A stretch of 64,000 nucleotides of DNA from Nocardia rhizosphaerihabitans (GTDB taxonomy: Bacteria; Actinomycetota; Actinomycetes; Mycobacteriales; Mycobacteriaceae): contig NZ_BMNE01000008.1 in assembly GCF_014646295.1 (NCBI RefSeq), forward strand, positions 181,804-245,803, in the 5' to 3' direction. Positions within the stretch are counted from its first letter, which is position 1. Each line of letters begins with the position of its first letter. Both the position numbers and the translations under genes were made by a program. This document shows, piece after piece, positions 46,017-57,206 of the stretch. The notes under the pieces were generated by a model. It saw only the letters and a list, made by a program, of their open reading frames with translations, was not told the origin of the DNA and searched no databases.

Positions 46017-46514
46017 TTGAAGCTTCGTACGACCGGACGTGTCGCGATCGCCGGACTGGCCGTGGTCGCCGCCCTCGGGCTGAGCGCGTGCAGCGACGAC
46101 AAGGGTGACAAGCCCGCCGCCAAGACCACCACCAGCGCCAAGGCCGCGGCCACGACCGCCGCGAACCTGCCCCCGGTGCCGACGGTGGAGGAGCTCAATG
46201 CGCAGCTGAACACCGCGCTGGATCCCTCGGTCCCGAACGAGGAGAAGGTGGACTTCGTGCAGGGTGGTTCGGCCGATCCCGAGCTGCCGAACCGGTTGGC
46301 GCAGGCTGCCAAGGACGCCAATGTGCAGGTGCAGGTCACCGAGGTGACCTCGTTCGGCGAAAGTGTCAATGCCAAGGCCAACTTCACGGTCAACGGTCAG
46401 ACCAATGTCGTGGATGTGCCGTTCGTGGCCGAGGACGGCAAGTGGAAGGTCCAGAAGTCGTGGGCCTGCGGCATGCTGACCAACCTGGGTCAGCAGTCGG
46501 TCGCCTGCGCCTGA
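46017..46514 (+). CDS. MTB12-like secreted lipoprotein
   Basis: 165 residues. I chose TTG 46017, 7 nt after AAGGA; no ATG or GTG at this point gives a proper signal peptide, and the upstream frame overlaps the tnpB left end. The signal (AIAGLAVVAALGLSAC) ends in a lipobox and is followed by a Lys/Ala/Thr-rich linker. The domain VPTVEELNAQLNTALDPSVP and the closing VPFVAEDGKWKVQKSWAC resemble the low-molecular-weight antigen MTB12 (CFP-2) of M. tuberculosis. Function unknown. The gene stands alone. Confidence 0.78.
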   Translation: MKLRTTGRVAIAGLAVVAALGLSACSDDKGDKPAAKTTTSAKAAATTAANLPPVPTVEELNAQLNTALDPSVPNEEKVDFVQGGSADPELPNRLAQAAKDANVQVQVTEVTSFGESVNAKANFTVNGQTNVVDVPFVAEDGKWKVQKSWACGMLTNLGQQSVACA

Positions 46515-46520
46515 GTTTTC

Positions 46521-46579
46521 GGAGCGCTGGCGCGCTCGAGTTCGCTGTGTTGTTGGAGCGCTGGCGCGCTCGAGTTCGC
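46521..46579. repeat. 25-bp tandem direct repeat
   Basis: GGAGCGCTGGCGCGCTCGAG plus TTCGC occurs at 46521-46545 and again, identically, at 46555-46579, with a 9-bp spacer. It begins 6 nt after the stop of the lipoprotein gene. Confidence 0.9.
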
Positions 46580-46665
46580 GGCCCCTTGTGTCCCGCCGGT
46601 CAGGCACCGTTGCTTGCTCCTTCGTCGCCTACGCAACGGCACCTGACCGGCGGGACGGCCGCGAA
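46575..46665. repeat. Long imperfect palindrome (dispersed-repeat type)
   Basis: Three arm pairs in one fold: TTCGCGGCC (46575-46583) with GGCCGCGAA (46657-46665); GTCCCGCCGGTCAGG (46590-46604) with its complement (46642-46656); and CCGTTGC (46607-46613) with GCAACGG (46633-46639). Two CA dinucleotides face each other. It overlaps the second direct repeat copy. Similar blocks are scattered between genes in nocardiae and rhodococci as I recall. The rest of 46666-46748 holds no gene. Confidence 0.8.
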
Positions 46666-46748
46666 CCGCCGCTGACGCGGCGGACCCTCCTCGAGGTCGG
46701 GTCGTGCGGGGCCGGGAGTACGGGAAGTGACTGAGCGATGTTCGCGTT

Positions 46749-46777
46749 TCGACCGCCGTCGTCCGCGCCGCTACTAT
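46749..46777 (+). promoter_or_regulatory. Promoter of the arabinosyltransferase gene
   Basis: TTCGAC (46749-46754) and TACTAT (46772-46777) have a 17-bp spacer. The GTG at 46786 is eight nt past the -10, which suggests a leaderless transcript and decides the start. Confidence 0.55.
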
Positions 46778-46785
46778 CGGGCCCC

Positions 46786-49700
46786 GTGGTAGAGACGATC
46801 GTGCGGCAGGGGAATCCGCCCAAGGATGCTTCGGAGCCCGCACGACGGGCCCGGCTCGGCGGGTGGGCGCGCATCGTCGCGATGGTCGCCGCCCTCGTCG
46901 GTGTGCTGAGCGCGGTCGCCATCCCGTTCCTGCCGGTCCGAGTCGACACCGCCACGGTGGCCTGGCCGCAGCGCGGCACGACCACCTCGATCGAATCCCC
47001 GCTGGTCGCCTACGCTCCCGCCGCCCTGTCGGCCACCGTGCCGTGCGCCGCGCTGAGCACGCTCGCCGAGAGCGGCGGCGTCGCCGTGTCGACGATTCCG
47101 CACCAGTCGGCCGACATGGAGAAGTACGGCTTCGTCGTCAAGGTCGTCGCCGACACTCCCGACCGGCCCGGCCGCGTCGACGTGGTGTCGCGCTCGACAC
47201 TGCTGTGGACGGCGCCGCTCGCCGACGTGCTCGGCAACACCTGCGCGATCGCCGTCGCGATCTCGCCGCAGGAAGCCGCCGTCACCGCGACGGGCCTCGG
47301 TGCCTCCGGCGCGACCGTGCCCGCCGATCTGCGGCCCCAGGTGGTCGGCGTCTTCAGCGAGCTGACCGGCGCACCGCCCGCCGACCTCGCGGTGCAGGTG
47401 GTCGCCGATTCCCGCTACACGACCTCACCGACCTGGATCAAGCTCGCCGCGATCGTGCTGTGCCTGCTCGCGACCGCGCTGTCGCTGTTCGCCCTGCACC
47501 GGCTGGACGCGCTCGACGGCCGCTCGGCGCGCCGGTTCCTGCCGCAGCGCTGGTGGCGGCTGCGGCCGGTCGACTGGCTGGTGTTCGCGGTCCTGGCCGT
47601 GTGGCATTTCATCGGCGCCAACACCTCCGACGACGGCTACATCCTCGGCATGGCCAGGGGCGCCCGCAGTTCCGGCACCATGTCGAACTACTACCGCTGG
47701 TTCAGCGTCGACGAGGGCCCGTTCTACACGCCCTACACCGACATCATCGGCTGGATCACCCACATTTCCGCCGTCAGCCCGCTGGTCCGCCTGCCCGCCC
47801 TCGGCGCGGGCCTGCTCACCTGGTGGCTGATCAGCCGCGAGGTGCTGCCCCGGCTCGGCGTGGCGGTGCGCCGCCAGCGGGTCGCGACCTGGACCGCCGC
47901 GCTGGTGTTCCTGGCCTTCTGGCTGCCCTACAACAACGGCCTGCGCGCGGAATTCGTGGTCGCGCTGGGTGTGCTGGTCACCTGGGTCTCGGTCGAACGC
48001 GCCATCGCGACCCGGCGGCTGCTGCCCTTCGCCGTCGCGGTGATCGTCGCCGCGTTCACCCTCACCGGCGCGCCGTCGGGCCTGATCTGCCTCGGCGCGC
48101 TCGTCGCCGGCGCGCGCGTCGTCACCGCGGTGATTGTGCAGCGGGCGAAATCGGTCGGCTATCTCGCGCTGCTGCTGCCGATCCTGGCGGCGGGCACGGT
48201 CGTGCTGACCGTGGTGTTCGCCGACCGGACCCTGGCCGGTGTGCTGGAGATGTTCGAAGTGCACGGCAAGATCGGGCCGGGGGAGTCCTGGTTCTTCGAG
48301 TTCCTGCGCTACCAGTACCTGCTGCAGCTCAATGCCGACGGCTGGCTGACGCGGCGCTTCGGCGTGTTCGCCATGCTGCTCGGCCTGATCGTGTGCACCG
48401 CGGTCATGCTGCGCCGCGGCGGCCACATCCCCGGCACCGCGGTCGGCCCGACCCGGCGCATGCTCGGCATCACCCTGGCCGCCATGGTGCTGATGATGTT
48501 CTCGCCCACCAAGTGGACCCACCAGTTCGGCGTGTTCGCCGGCCTGGCCACCTGTGTCGCCGCGGTGACCGCGGTCGCGGTGAGCTCGGATGTGCTGCGG
48601 CCGTTGCGTAATCGCGCGCTGTTCGCCGCCGCGGTCTTCTTCGCCATGGCCATGACCTTCGTCGGCGCCAACGGCTACTGGTATGTGTCCTCGTGGGGAA
48701 TCCCCTGGTGGGACAAGCCGCCGACGGTCGCCGGTTTCGGCCTGTCGACCGTGTTCGCCGGTCTGACTTTCCTGGCCCTCGCTGTCGCCGCGTGGTTCCA
48801 CATCCACCCGAACCCGAACCCGAAGCCACGGGCCGGACGGCTGACGGCGGTGCCGGTCCTGGCCGTCGCGGCCGCGCTGATGGTGCTGTTCGAACTGGCC
48901 TCCTTCGCGAAGGCCACGATCGCCCAGTATCCCGCCTATTCGGTGGCCAGCTCGAACTTCGAAGCCGCGTTCGCGGGCGGGTGCGGTATGGCCGACGAGG
49001 TGCTCGTCGAGACCGACCCGAACGCGTCCATGCTCGCCCCGCTGACCGGCGATGTCGCCACCACGATGGCGGGCGCCGACTCGACCGGCTTCCGCCCCGA
49101 CGGCGTCGCCCCCATCCTGACCTCCGACGAGGTGGAATCGACCACGGGCCAGGCGAATTCGGTGTCCGACGACCCGGACAAGCTGCGTGACGCCTCGACC
49201 TCCGCCGGTTCGGAATCCCGGCAGGGCTCGCTGCAGCTCCCGTTCGGTCTCGACCCGGCGACCACCCCCGTGCTCGGCAGCTACCGCTCCGGCGCCCAGG
49301 AACCCGCCTCGCTGACCACCGGCTGGTTCCGCCTGCCCGACGGCCCGCGCGGCCCGCTGCTCGCGGTCTCGGTGGCAGGCCGGATCCGGTCGGTCGACGC
49401 CGACGGCATCGTGCACCCCGGTCAGGAACTCCTGGTCGAATACGGCACCGCGGCCCCCGACGGCACGGTCACCGTGACCGGTCAGGTCATGCCGATCGAC
49501 ATCGGCCCCGCCCCGACCTGGCGCAACCTGCGCGTCCCGCTCGACCAGCTGCCCGCCGACACCGGCGTCGTCCGGCTGGTCGCGCAGGACAAGGATCTGG
49601 GCCCCGACCAGTGGCTGGCGGTGACCCCGCCGCGCATGCCGCAGACCACCACGCTGAACGCGCTCGTCGGCCGTGACACCCCGGTGCTGCTGGATTGGGC

Positions 49701-50031
49701 GGTGGGCCTGCACTTCCCGTGCCAGAACCACCTGCCGACCTACAACGGCATCTCGGCCCTGCCCGAGTACCGCATCCTGCCCGACCGCAACGGCGCCACC
49801 ATCACCAACCTGTGGCAGGGCCACGACGGTGGCGGCCCGCTCGGCTGGACCCAGCTCCTGTTCACGGCCCGCACCCTGCCGACCTACCTGAACAACGACT
49901 GGGACCGGGACTGGGGCTCGATCGAGCAGTACCTGCCCTTGGACAACGGAGCCGTGCCTGCGAAGCCGACAGTCGACTCCGAAAATCGTTGGGGAACATG
50001 GACCCCGGGCCCCGTCGTCACTGCTTGGTAA
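46786..50031 (+). CDS. Arabinosyltransferase of the EmbA/B/C family
   Basis: 1081 residues from GTG 46786 (an in-frame ATG at 46738 lies upstream of the likely RNA start). About 13 membrane helices, with a first helix near residue 32 and a periplasmic jelly-roll-like loop. The conserved GANTSDDGYILGMARGA near residue 280 carries the Asp pair essential in Emb proteins. The C-terminal periplasmic carbohydrate-binding domain spans roughly residues 730-1081 and ends in TWTPGPVVTAW. Emb enzymes add arabinose from decaprenyl-phosphoryl-arabinose to arabinogalactan or lipoarabinomannan and are ethambutol targets. No other emb gene is next to it, and I cannot assign A, B or C. Confidence 0.9.
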   Translation: MVETIVRQGNPPKDASEPARRARLGGWARIVAMVAALVGVLSAVAIPFLPVRVDTATVAWPQRGTTTSIESPLVAYAPAALSATVPCAALSTLAESGGVAVSTIPHQSADMEKYGFVVKVVADTPDRPGRVDVVSRSTLLWTAPLADVLGNTCAIAVAISPQEAAVTATGLGASGATVPADLRPQVVGVFSELTGAPPADLAVQVVADSRYTTSPTWIKLAAIVLCLLATALSLFALHRLDALDGRSARRFLPQRWWRLRPVDWLVFAVLAVWHFIGANTSDDGYILGMARGARSSGTMSNYYRWFSVDEGPFYTPYTDIIGWITHISAVSPLVRLPALGAGLLTWWLISREVLPRLGVAVRRQRVATWTAALVFLAFWLPYNNGLRAEFVVALGVLVTWVSVERAIATRRLLPFAVAVIVAAFTLTGAPSGLICLGALVAGARVVTAVIVQRAKSVGYLALLLPILAAGTVVLTVVFADRTLAGVLEMFEVHGKIGPGESWFFEFLRYQYLLQLNADGWLTRRFGVFAMLLGLIVCTAVMLRRGGHIPGTAVGPTRRMLGITLAAMVLMMFSPTKWTHQFGVFAGLATCVAAVTAVAVSSDVLRPLRNRALFAAAVFFAMAMTFVGANGYWYVSSWGIPWWDKPPTVAGFGLSTVFAGLTFLALAVAAWFHIHPNPNPKPRAGRLTAVPVLAVAAALMVLFELASFAKATIAQYPAYSVASSNFEAAFAGGCGMADEVLVETDPNASMLAPLTGDVATTMAGADSTGFRPDGVAPILTSDEVESTTGQANSVSDDPDKLRDASTSAGSESRQGSLQLPFGLDPATTPVLGSYRSGAQEPASLTTGWFRLPDGPRGPLLAVSVAGRIRSVDADGIVHPGQELLVEYGTAAPDGTVTVTGQVMPIDIGPAPTWRNLRVPLDQLPADTGVVRLVAQDKDLGPDQWLAVTPPRMPQTTTLNALVGRDTPVLLDWAVGLHFPCQNHLPTYNGISALPEYRILPDRNGATITNLWQGHDGGGPLGWTQLLFTARTLPTYLNNDWDRDWGSIEQYLPLDNGAVPAKPTVDSENRWGTWTPGPVVTAW

Positions 50032-50146
50032 GCCCGATCTGTGCGATCGAACGCACGCGGTGTCGACATGCGCTGAGTATTCACTTAACGCTCCGATGGT
50101 CCAGATTTCGACCGATCGGCGGGGTAGTGAATGTTCGGCGCTGCGA

Positions 50147-51067
50147 TCAGCACGAGTGTGCGGCGATGCGCTGCGCCAGATCGGGCAGGTCCGCCCCGGT
50201 CAGGCCGGGGTAACCGTGCAGCATGGCCCGCCACCGGGCCGGGACAGCGGAGGCACCCCAACGCGCACCGAGCAGTCCACCCGCGATGGCGGCCGTGGTG
50301 TCGGTGTCGTTGCCCGCGCGAACGCAGGCTTCCAGCGCGCGGGGCAAATGCTCGGGGGTCGACTGGTCGGTCGTGGTGATCGCCCACCAGGCGGTCTGCA
50401 GGGCGTGCACCACCCAGCCGTTGTTCGGGAAGTCGTCGGGCGTACCGTTCTCCGCCTCGTCCAGGCGCGCGGTCCAATAGGCCGATTGCGCTGAGCCGCC
50501 CACGTATTCGCGCACCCCACCGAAATCGGCGTTCAGCACCGCATGCCGGACCGCGTAGGTCCATATCTTGCACGCCTCGACGGCATGCTCGTCATAGTGC
50601 GTGAGCATCCCGACCCGCCCCGCCGCCGCCACACATTCGGCCGCGTCGTCGAGATAGGCGAGCGCCACCGGCGCGGTCCGCATCAACGACCCGTTCCCAC
50701 CGGTCCGCCCGGTCAGCGACATCGCCACCACCTGCATATCCAGCGCGGAAGAAGGCCTGGCCGACAACACCTTCCAGGTCTGATTCCCGATATCCGGCGG
50801 CTTCGAATCGAACCACGCGACAAACCCCGCCGCCACCGCATCCAGATCGATCCCCGGCTCGTTCACCGCGGCCAGCACGATCGCCAACGCCATCGACGTA
50901 TCGTCGGTCCACTCACCCGGCGCCCAATCGAAGGGCCCACCCCCGATCATGTCGATCACCGCCGCCGGCCCAGGCTTGGTGAACTCGTACCCCGCCCCCA
51001 GCGCGTCCCCCGCGGCCCCACCGACCAGCACCCCCGCCACCCGATCGGAAAACCCCGCATCCTGCAC
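50147..51067 (-). CDS. ADP-ribosylglycohydrolase family protein (DraG/ARH type)
   Basis: 306 residues from GTG 51067, with AAAGGGG upstream; the longer frame has no ribosome site. Metal-binding motifs of the family: GGAAGDALGAGYEF, GEWTDDTSMALAI, GGNGSLMRTAPVAL and the C-terminal GNDTDTTAAIAGGLLGARWG. These bind two magnesium ions in enzymes that remove ADP-ribose from arginine or serine residues or hydrolyse related N-glycosides. The target is unknown; no ADP-ribosyltransferase gene is nearby. Confidence 0.9.
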   Translation of the reverse strand: MQDAGFSDRVAGVLVGGAAGDALGAGYEFTKPGPAAVIDMIGGGPFDWAPGEWTDDTSMALAIVLAAVNEPGIDLDAVAAGFVAWFDSKPPDIGNQTWKVLSARPSSALDMQVVAMSLTGRTGGNGSLMRTAPVALAYLDDAAECVAAAGRVGMLTHYDEHAVEACKIWTYAVRHAVLNADFGGVREYVGGSAQSAYWTARLDEAENGTPDDFPNNGWVVHALQTAWWAITTTDQSTPEHLPRALEACVRAGNDTDTTAAIAGGLLGARWGASAVPARWRAMLHGYPGLTGADLPDLAQRIAAHSC

Positions 51068-51228
51068 AGACCCACCCCTTTCGGGCGCCCGCTCCGATTG
51101 TTCAGCGGTCGAGCCTACCGGTCGGATTGTACGACACACCAAGAGTTCGCCCCGGCGCGCCAGCCGCAGCTTCCGGACGATTCGGCGCGACGCCCGCGCC
51201 ACTGCCTACCGCCTGATCCGGCTCGGGT

Positions 51229-52152
51229 TCAGCGCGTGGCGACCTCGCCGACCGGTTCGGCGATCGAGCCGGCGTGGCGTGCTCGGCGGGCGCGGCGCAG
51301 GGCATCGGTGGTGAAGACGGCGAGGGCGGCCCAGATCAGGGCGAAGCCGGCCCAGCGGGAGGCAGGCATGGGTTCGTGCATGACGGCGACGCCCCAGGCC
51401 ATCTGCATACCCGGGGTGAGGTACTGCAGGATGCCCATCATCGAGAGGGGGACGCGCTGGGCCGCGACGGCGAACAGCAGCAGCGGGACGAGGGTGACCG
51501 GCCCGGTGGCCAGCATCAGGCCGAAATGGGCGGGGCTGGAGGTGAGTTCGCTGCGGCCGGTGGCCAGCAACACGATCAGGAAGGCCAGGGCGAACGGGAC
51601 GGCGACGATGCCCTCGGCCGCGATGCCACGCAGCGCGTCGAGCCGGATCACCTTCTTCACCAGGCCGTAGGTGGCGAACGAGCCGGCCAGTATCAGGGCG
51701 ATCACCGGTGGTCGGCCGTAGTCGACGGTCAGCACGACCACCGCGAGCGCGCCGAGCCCCAGCGCCACCCACTGCGCCCTGGTGAGCTTCTCCCGGAACA
51801 GCGCCACCCCGATGGCGACCGTCACCAGCGGATTGATGAAGTAGCCCAGCGCACACTCCACGATGTGACCGGTGGTGACGCCGAAGACATACACGCCCCA
51901 GTTCAGCGACAGCGCCGCGGAGGCGAGGGCCGCCATCCGCCAGGTCCTGGCATCGATCCCGCGCAGTCCACCCAGCCGCCCGGTCACCGTGAGCAGCAGC
52001 AACACCACCGCCAGGGTCCAGATGATCCGCTGCGCCACGACTTCGGCGGGCGAGGCGAAGGCCAGCAATCCGAAGAAAGCGGCGAACAACCCCCAGATGA
52101 GATAGGCGCCGGTACCGAAGACGACACCGGGCGGGGACGAGCTGCGCTGCAT
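51229..52152 (-). CDS. rarD: EamA/RarD-type drug/metabolite transporter
   Basis: 307 residues with ten membrane helices in two EamA halves. RarD signatures: GTGAYLIWGLFAAFFGLL, VVAQRIIWTLAVV, LNWGVYVFGVTTGHIVECAL and GYFINPLVTVAIGVALFREKL. RarD proteins are linked to chloramphenicol sensitivity or to amino acid export; the substrate here is unknown. The gene looks leaderless (TAACAT 7 nt before the ATG) and is divergent from ctpE across only 35 bp. Confidence 0.9.
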   Translation of the reverse strand: MQRSSSPPGVVFGTGAYLIWGLFAAFFGLLAFASPAEVVAQRIIWTLAVVLLLLTVTGRLGGLRGIDARTWRMAALASAALSLNWGVYVFGVTTGHIVECALGYFINPLVTVAIGVALFREKLTRAQWVALGLGALAVVVLTVDYGRPPVIALILAGSFATYGLVKKVIRLDALRGIAAEGIVAVPFALAFLIVLLATGRSELTSSPAHFGLMLATGPVTLVPLLLFAVAAQRVPLSMMGILQYLTPGMQMAWGVAVMHEPMPASRWAGFALIWAALAVFTTDALRRARRARHAGSIAEPVGEVATR

Positions 52153-52159
52153 TCATCCC

Positions 52160-52180
52160 ATGTTACGACTGACGTAGCCT
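52160..52180. promoter_or_regulatory. Back-to-back -10 elements of rarD and ctpE
   Basis: TAACAT on the minus strand (52160-52165) lies 7 nt before the rarD ATG. TAGCCT on the plus strand (52175-52180) lies 7 nt before the ctpE ATG. Nine bp separate the two boxes, so each promoter's upstream region lies in the other gene. Confidence 0.5.
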
Positions 52181-52187
52181 GACGAGC

Positions 52188-54611
<2,424 letters not shown>

Positions 54612-54677
54612 CAGACCGCTGACCAGGCCGGGTCCGTCTCGAGAACCCTTGTGCCCGGCGAACATTCGGTGTTGGAG

Positions 54678-54683
54678 TACCTT
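54678..54683 (+). promoter_or_regulatory. -10 element for leaderless phzF-like gene
   Basis: TACCTT lies eight nt before ATG 54692. This favours ATG 54692 over the in-frame TTG at 54683, which would overlap the -10 box. Confidence 0.5.
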
Positions 54684-54691
54684 TGCGCACT

Positions 54692-55510
54692 ATGGAGGTA
54701 TTGCTGCACCAGATCGACGCGTTCGCCGACGCACCGTTCTCGGGCAACCCGGCCGCGGTCATGCCGCTGCCCAGCTGGCTGCCGGATGCGCTGCTGCAAC
54801 AACTGGCCGAGGAGAACAACCTCGCCGAGACCGCGTTCTATACCTCCGAGTTACCCCCGGACGCCGGTGTCCCGCCCGGCGAATGGCCCGCCTTCCACCT
54901 GCGCTGGTTCACCCCGGCGGTGGAGGTCGATATGTGCGGGCACGCCACGCTGGCCTCGGCCACCCAGATCATCGAGGACCTGCATCCCGAACACGACCGG
55001 GTCAGCTTCTACACCCGCTCCGGCTGGCTGCACGTGGATCGCACCGACGACGACGAGTACGTCCTGGACCTGCCCGCCCTCGCCTCGGTGCGGGTCGACC
55101 CCGATCCGGCGCTGGTCGCCGCGCTCGGGGTCACTCCGGTCCGCGCCTACACCGGCCAGGACGAGGTGATCGTGGTCGCCACCGAAGCCGAAGTCCGTTC
55201 CGCCACACCAGATCTCGGTGCGTTCCCCGTCCTGTCCCGCGGCGCGATCCTCACCGCCCCCGGTGACACCGCCGATGTCGTCTCCCGCTTCTTCGCCCCC
55301 GGCGTCGGCGTCCCCGAAGACCCCGTCACCGGCTCGGCCCACGCCCAGCTGATCCCGCTGTGGAGCCGCGAGCTGGGCCGCACCACCCTGAGCGCCCGCC
55401 AGCTCTCCCGCCGCGGCGGGACCTTGCGCGCCGAACTGGCGGACGACCGCGTCCTGCTCCTCGGCCGCTGCCGCCGCTACCTGGACGGTGTGGTCACCCT
55501 GCCCGACTGA
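54692..55510 (+). CDS. PhzF-family isomerase-like protein
   Basis: 272 residues. PhzF fold markers are HQIDAFADAPFSGNPAAVMP, the catalytic glutamate in EENNLAETAFY (about 42), LRWFTPAVEVDMCGHATLAS and PEDPVTGSAHAQLIPLW near the C-terminus. Characterised members catalyse a proton shift in phenazine synthesis, but most, like this one outside a phenazine cluster, have unknown substrates. The stop lies 18 bp from the convergent membrane-protein gene. Confidence 0.88.
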   Translation: MEVLLHQIDAFADAPFSGNPAAVMPLPSWLPDALLQQLAEENNLAETAFYTSELPPDAGVPPGEWPAFHLRWFTPAVEVDMCGHATLASATQIIEDLHPEHDRVSFYTRSGWLHVDRTDDDEYVLDLPALASVRVDPDPALVAALGVTPVRAYTGQDEVIVVATEAEVRSATPDLGAFPVLSRGAILTAPGDTADVVSRFFAPGVGVPEDPVTGSAHAQLIPLWSRELGRTTLSARQLSRRGGTLRAELADDRVLLLGRCRRYLDGVVTLPD

Positions 55511-55528
55511 GATCTACGCGGCGGGCGA

Positions 55529-56287
55529 CTACTCGGTGGGAACCGGGGCGTCGTCGGGAGTCGGGGCGACCACGTCGGTGGCCTCCGGCAGCAACGGCGC
55601 CACCGCGAAACGTCCGGCGACCGCGTCGGCGGGCAGTGCCTGCACCGCCCGGACGCCGGGTTGCGCTGCCAGGTCACGTAATTGGGGGAGCGTGCCGCGC
55701 ACCACGAGCCCGGCCGTGCACGCGCAGCCGGCGCGCAGCCTGGCCTCGGTGACCCGGGCGATATCGGCGCCGCGCTGATCGCGGTACCGCTGGGCGGCGA
55801 GCAGGCCCGCCGCGGCATCGGCGGATTTCACGGCGGGTTCGTCGCCCGCCGGGGTGGCGACGGTGATCACCGGCGTCTGCACCCGGTCGATCGCCACGTG
55901 CTGGATCACACCGGAGATCCGCAATCCGCCGGACGCGGCCGGAATCTGTTGCGGGGTCAGGTAATCGGTGAACGACAGCAAGGCCCAGTGCGGGTCGGTG
56001 TCGTTGCCGGACAGCGAGTTTCGCGACTCGTCGAGGTAGTCGTCGACCCGCTCGCCCTGTGCCGGACCGAGCCGATCGGTCGTGATACCCGTCGACGGTC
56101 GCGGATTCACGATGCCGAGCACCACGACGACCACGGCCAGCACCACCGCCGCACCGAGGATCAGCGGGATGCGCCAGGGCGACCGCCGCTGCTCCGGATC
56201 CGGCTCGGCGGCAGCGGGCGCTGCGCCCCCGCGGTCGTCCGGCACCGTGTCCGGCGCCGGTTCGGACGACCGCGGGTCGTCAGGCAT
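55529..56287 (-). CDS. Single-pass membrane protein of unknown function
   Basis: 252 residues. A Pro/Asp/Ala-rich cytoplasmic N-terminus is followed by one membrane helix (IPLILGAAVVLAVVVVVLGI, about 41-60) and an extracytoplasmic domain with LDESRNSLSGNDTDPHWALL and the paired cysteines of LRAGCACTAGLV. No domain is recognised. It starts inside the rluD 3' end (8-nt overlap), so it is the third gene of an lspA-rluD operon. Confidence 0.75.
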   Translation of the reverse strand: MPDDPRSSEPAPDTVPDDRGGAAPAAAEPDPEQRRSPWRIPLILGAAVVLAVVVVVLGIVNPRPSTGITTDRLGPAQGERVDDYLDESRNSLSGNDTDPHWALLSFTDYLTPQQIPAASGGLRISGVIQHVAIDRVQTPVITVATPAGDEPAVKSADAAAGLLAAQRYRDQRGADIARVTEARLRAGCACTAGLVVRGTLPQLRDLAAQPGVRAVQALPADAVAGRFAVAPLLPEATDVVAPTPDDAPVPTE

Positions 56288-57206
56288 TGCGTAGTACGTC
56301 CAGGGCGTTCGCCAGGTCGTCGGGGTACTCGCTGGAGATCTCGAGCCAGCGACCGTCGGCGGGATGGTGGAAACCGAGCTGACGGGCGTGCAGCCACTGC
56401 CGTTCCAGGCCGAGGCGCTTGGCCAGGGTCGGGTCGGCGCCGTAGGTCAAATCGCCTGCGCAGGGATGGCGGACAGCGGAGAAGTGCACCCTGATCTGGT
56501 GGGTGCGGCCGGTCTCGAGGTGGACGTCGAGCAGGCTGGCCGCCTGGAACGCCTCGATCGTGTCGTAATGGGTGACGCTGGGACGGCCGTCACCGGTGAC
56601 CGTGAACTTCCAGTCGTTGCCGCGCGCACGGCCGATCGGCGCGTCGATGGTGCCGCTGCTCGGATCGGGATGTCCCTGCACGAGTGCATGGTATTGCTTG
56701 TCGACCGTGCGTTCCTTGAAGGCGCGCTTGAGCATCGTGTAGGCGTGTTCGGACTGAGCGACCACCATCACCCCGGACGTGCCGACGTCGAGGCGGTGCA
56801 CGATGCCCTGCCGTTCGTGCGCGCCGGAGGTGGAGATGCGGTAGCCCATGGCGGCCAGCCCGCCGACCACGGTCGGTCCGGTCCAGCCGACACCGGCGTG
56901 CGCGGCGACGCCGATCGGTTTGTCCACCGCGACGATGTCGTCGTCGGCGTAGAGGATCTTCATCCCTTCGACGGGGGTGGCCTCCACGACCAGCTCCCGC
57001 TTGGGTTCGGGGAACACCACTTCCAGCCAGGCGCCCGCGGTCAGCCGGTCGGACTTGCCCGCGGCGACACCGTCGAGCTGCACCGAGCCCTCCTCGGCCA
57101 GCGCGGCCACCGCGGTGCGCGACAACCCGAGCAGCCGGGACAGGCCGGCGTCGACCCGCATCCCGTCCAACCCGTCGGGCACGGGCATCGTTCTGGTTTC
57201 TCTCAT
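56280..57206 (-). CDS. RluA/RluD-family pseudouridine synthase
   Basis: 308 residues from ATG 57206; the frame beyond is a shadow of lspA. An N-terminal S4 RNA-binding domain (MRVDAGLSRLLGLSRTAVAA) is followed by the synthase core with the catalytic aspartate in GIVHRLDVGTSGVMVVA, and ETGRTHQIRVHFSAVRHPCA downstream. It isomerises uridines in 23S rRNA (RluD-like) or another RNA; the site is not readable. The ATGA overlap with lspA is the same order as Rv1539-Rv1540. Confidence 0.92.
   Translation of the reverse strand: MRETRTMPVPDGLDGMRVDAGLSRLLGLSRTAVAALAEEGSVQLDGVAAGKSDRLTAGAWLEVVFPEPKRELVVEATPVEGMKILYADDDIVAVDKPIGVAAHAGVGWTGPTVVGGLAAMGYRISTSGAHERQGIVHRLDVGTSGVMVVAQSEHAYTMLKRAFKERTVDKQYHALVQGHPDPSSGTIDAPIGRARGNDWKFTVTGDGRPSVTHYDTIEAFQAASLLDVHLETGRTHQIRVHFSAVRHPCAGDLTYGADPTLAKRLGLERQWLHARQLGFHHPADGRWLEISSEYPDDLANALDVLRNA

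Noticed and set aside
47425..49824. 799-codon frame antisense to the arabinosyltransferase
   Set aside because: Charged low-complexity translation with no fold features; shadow of the emb gene.
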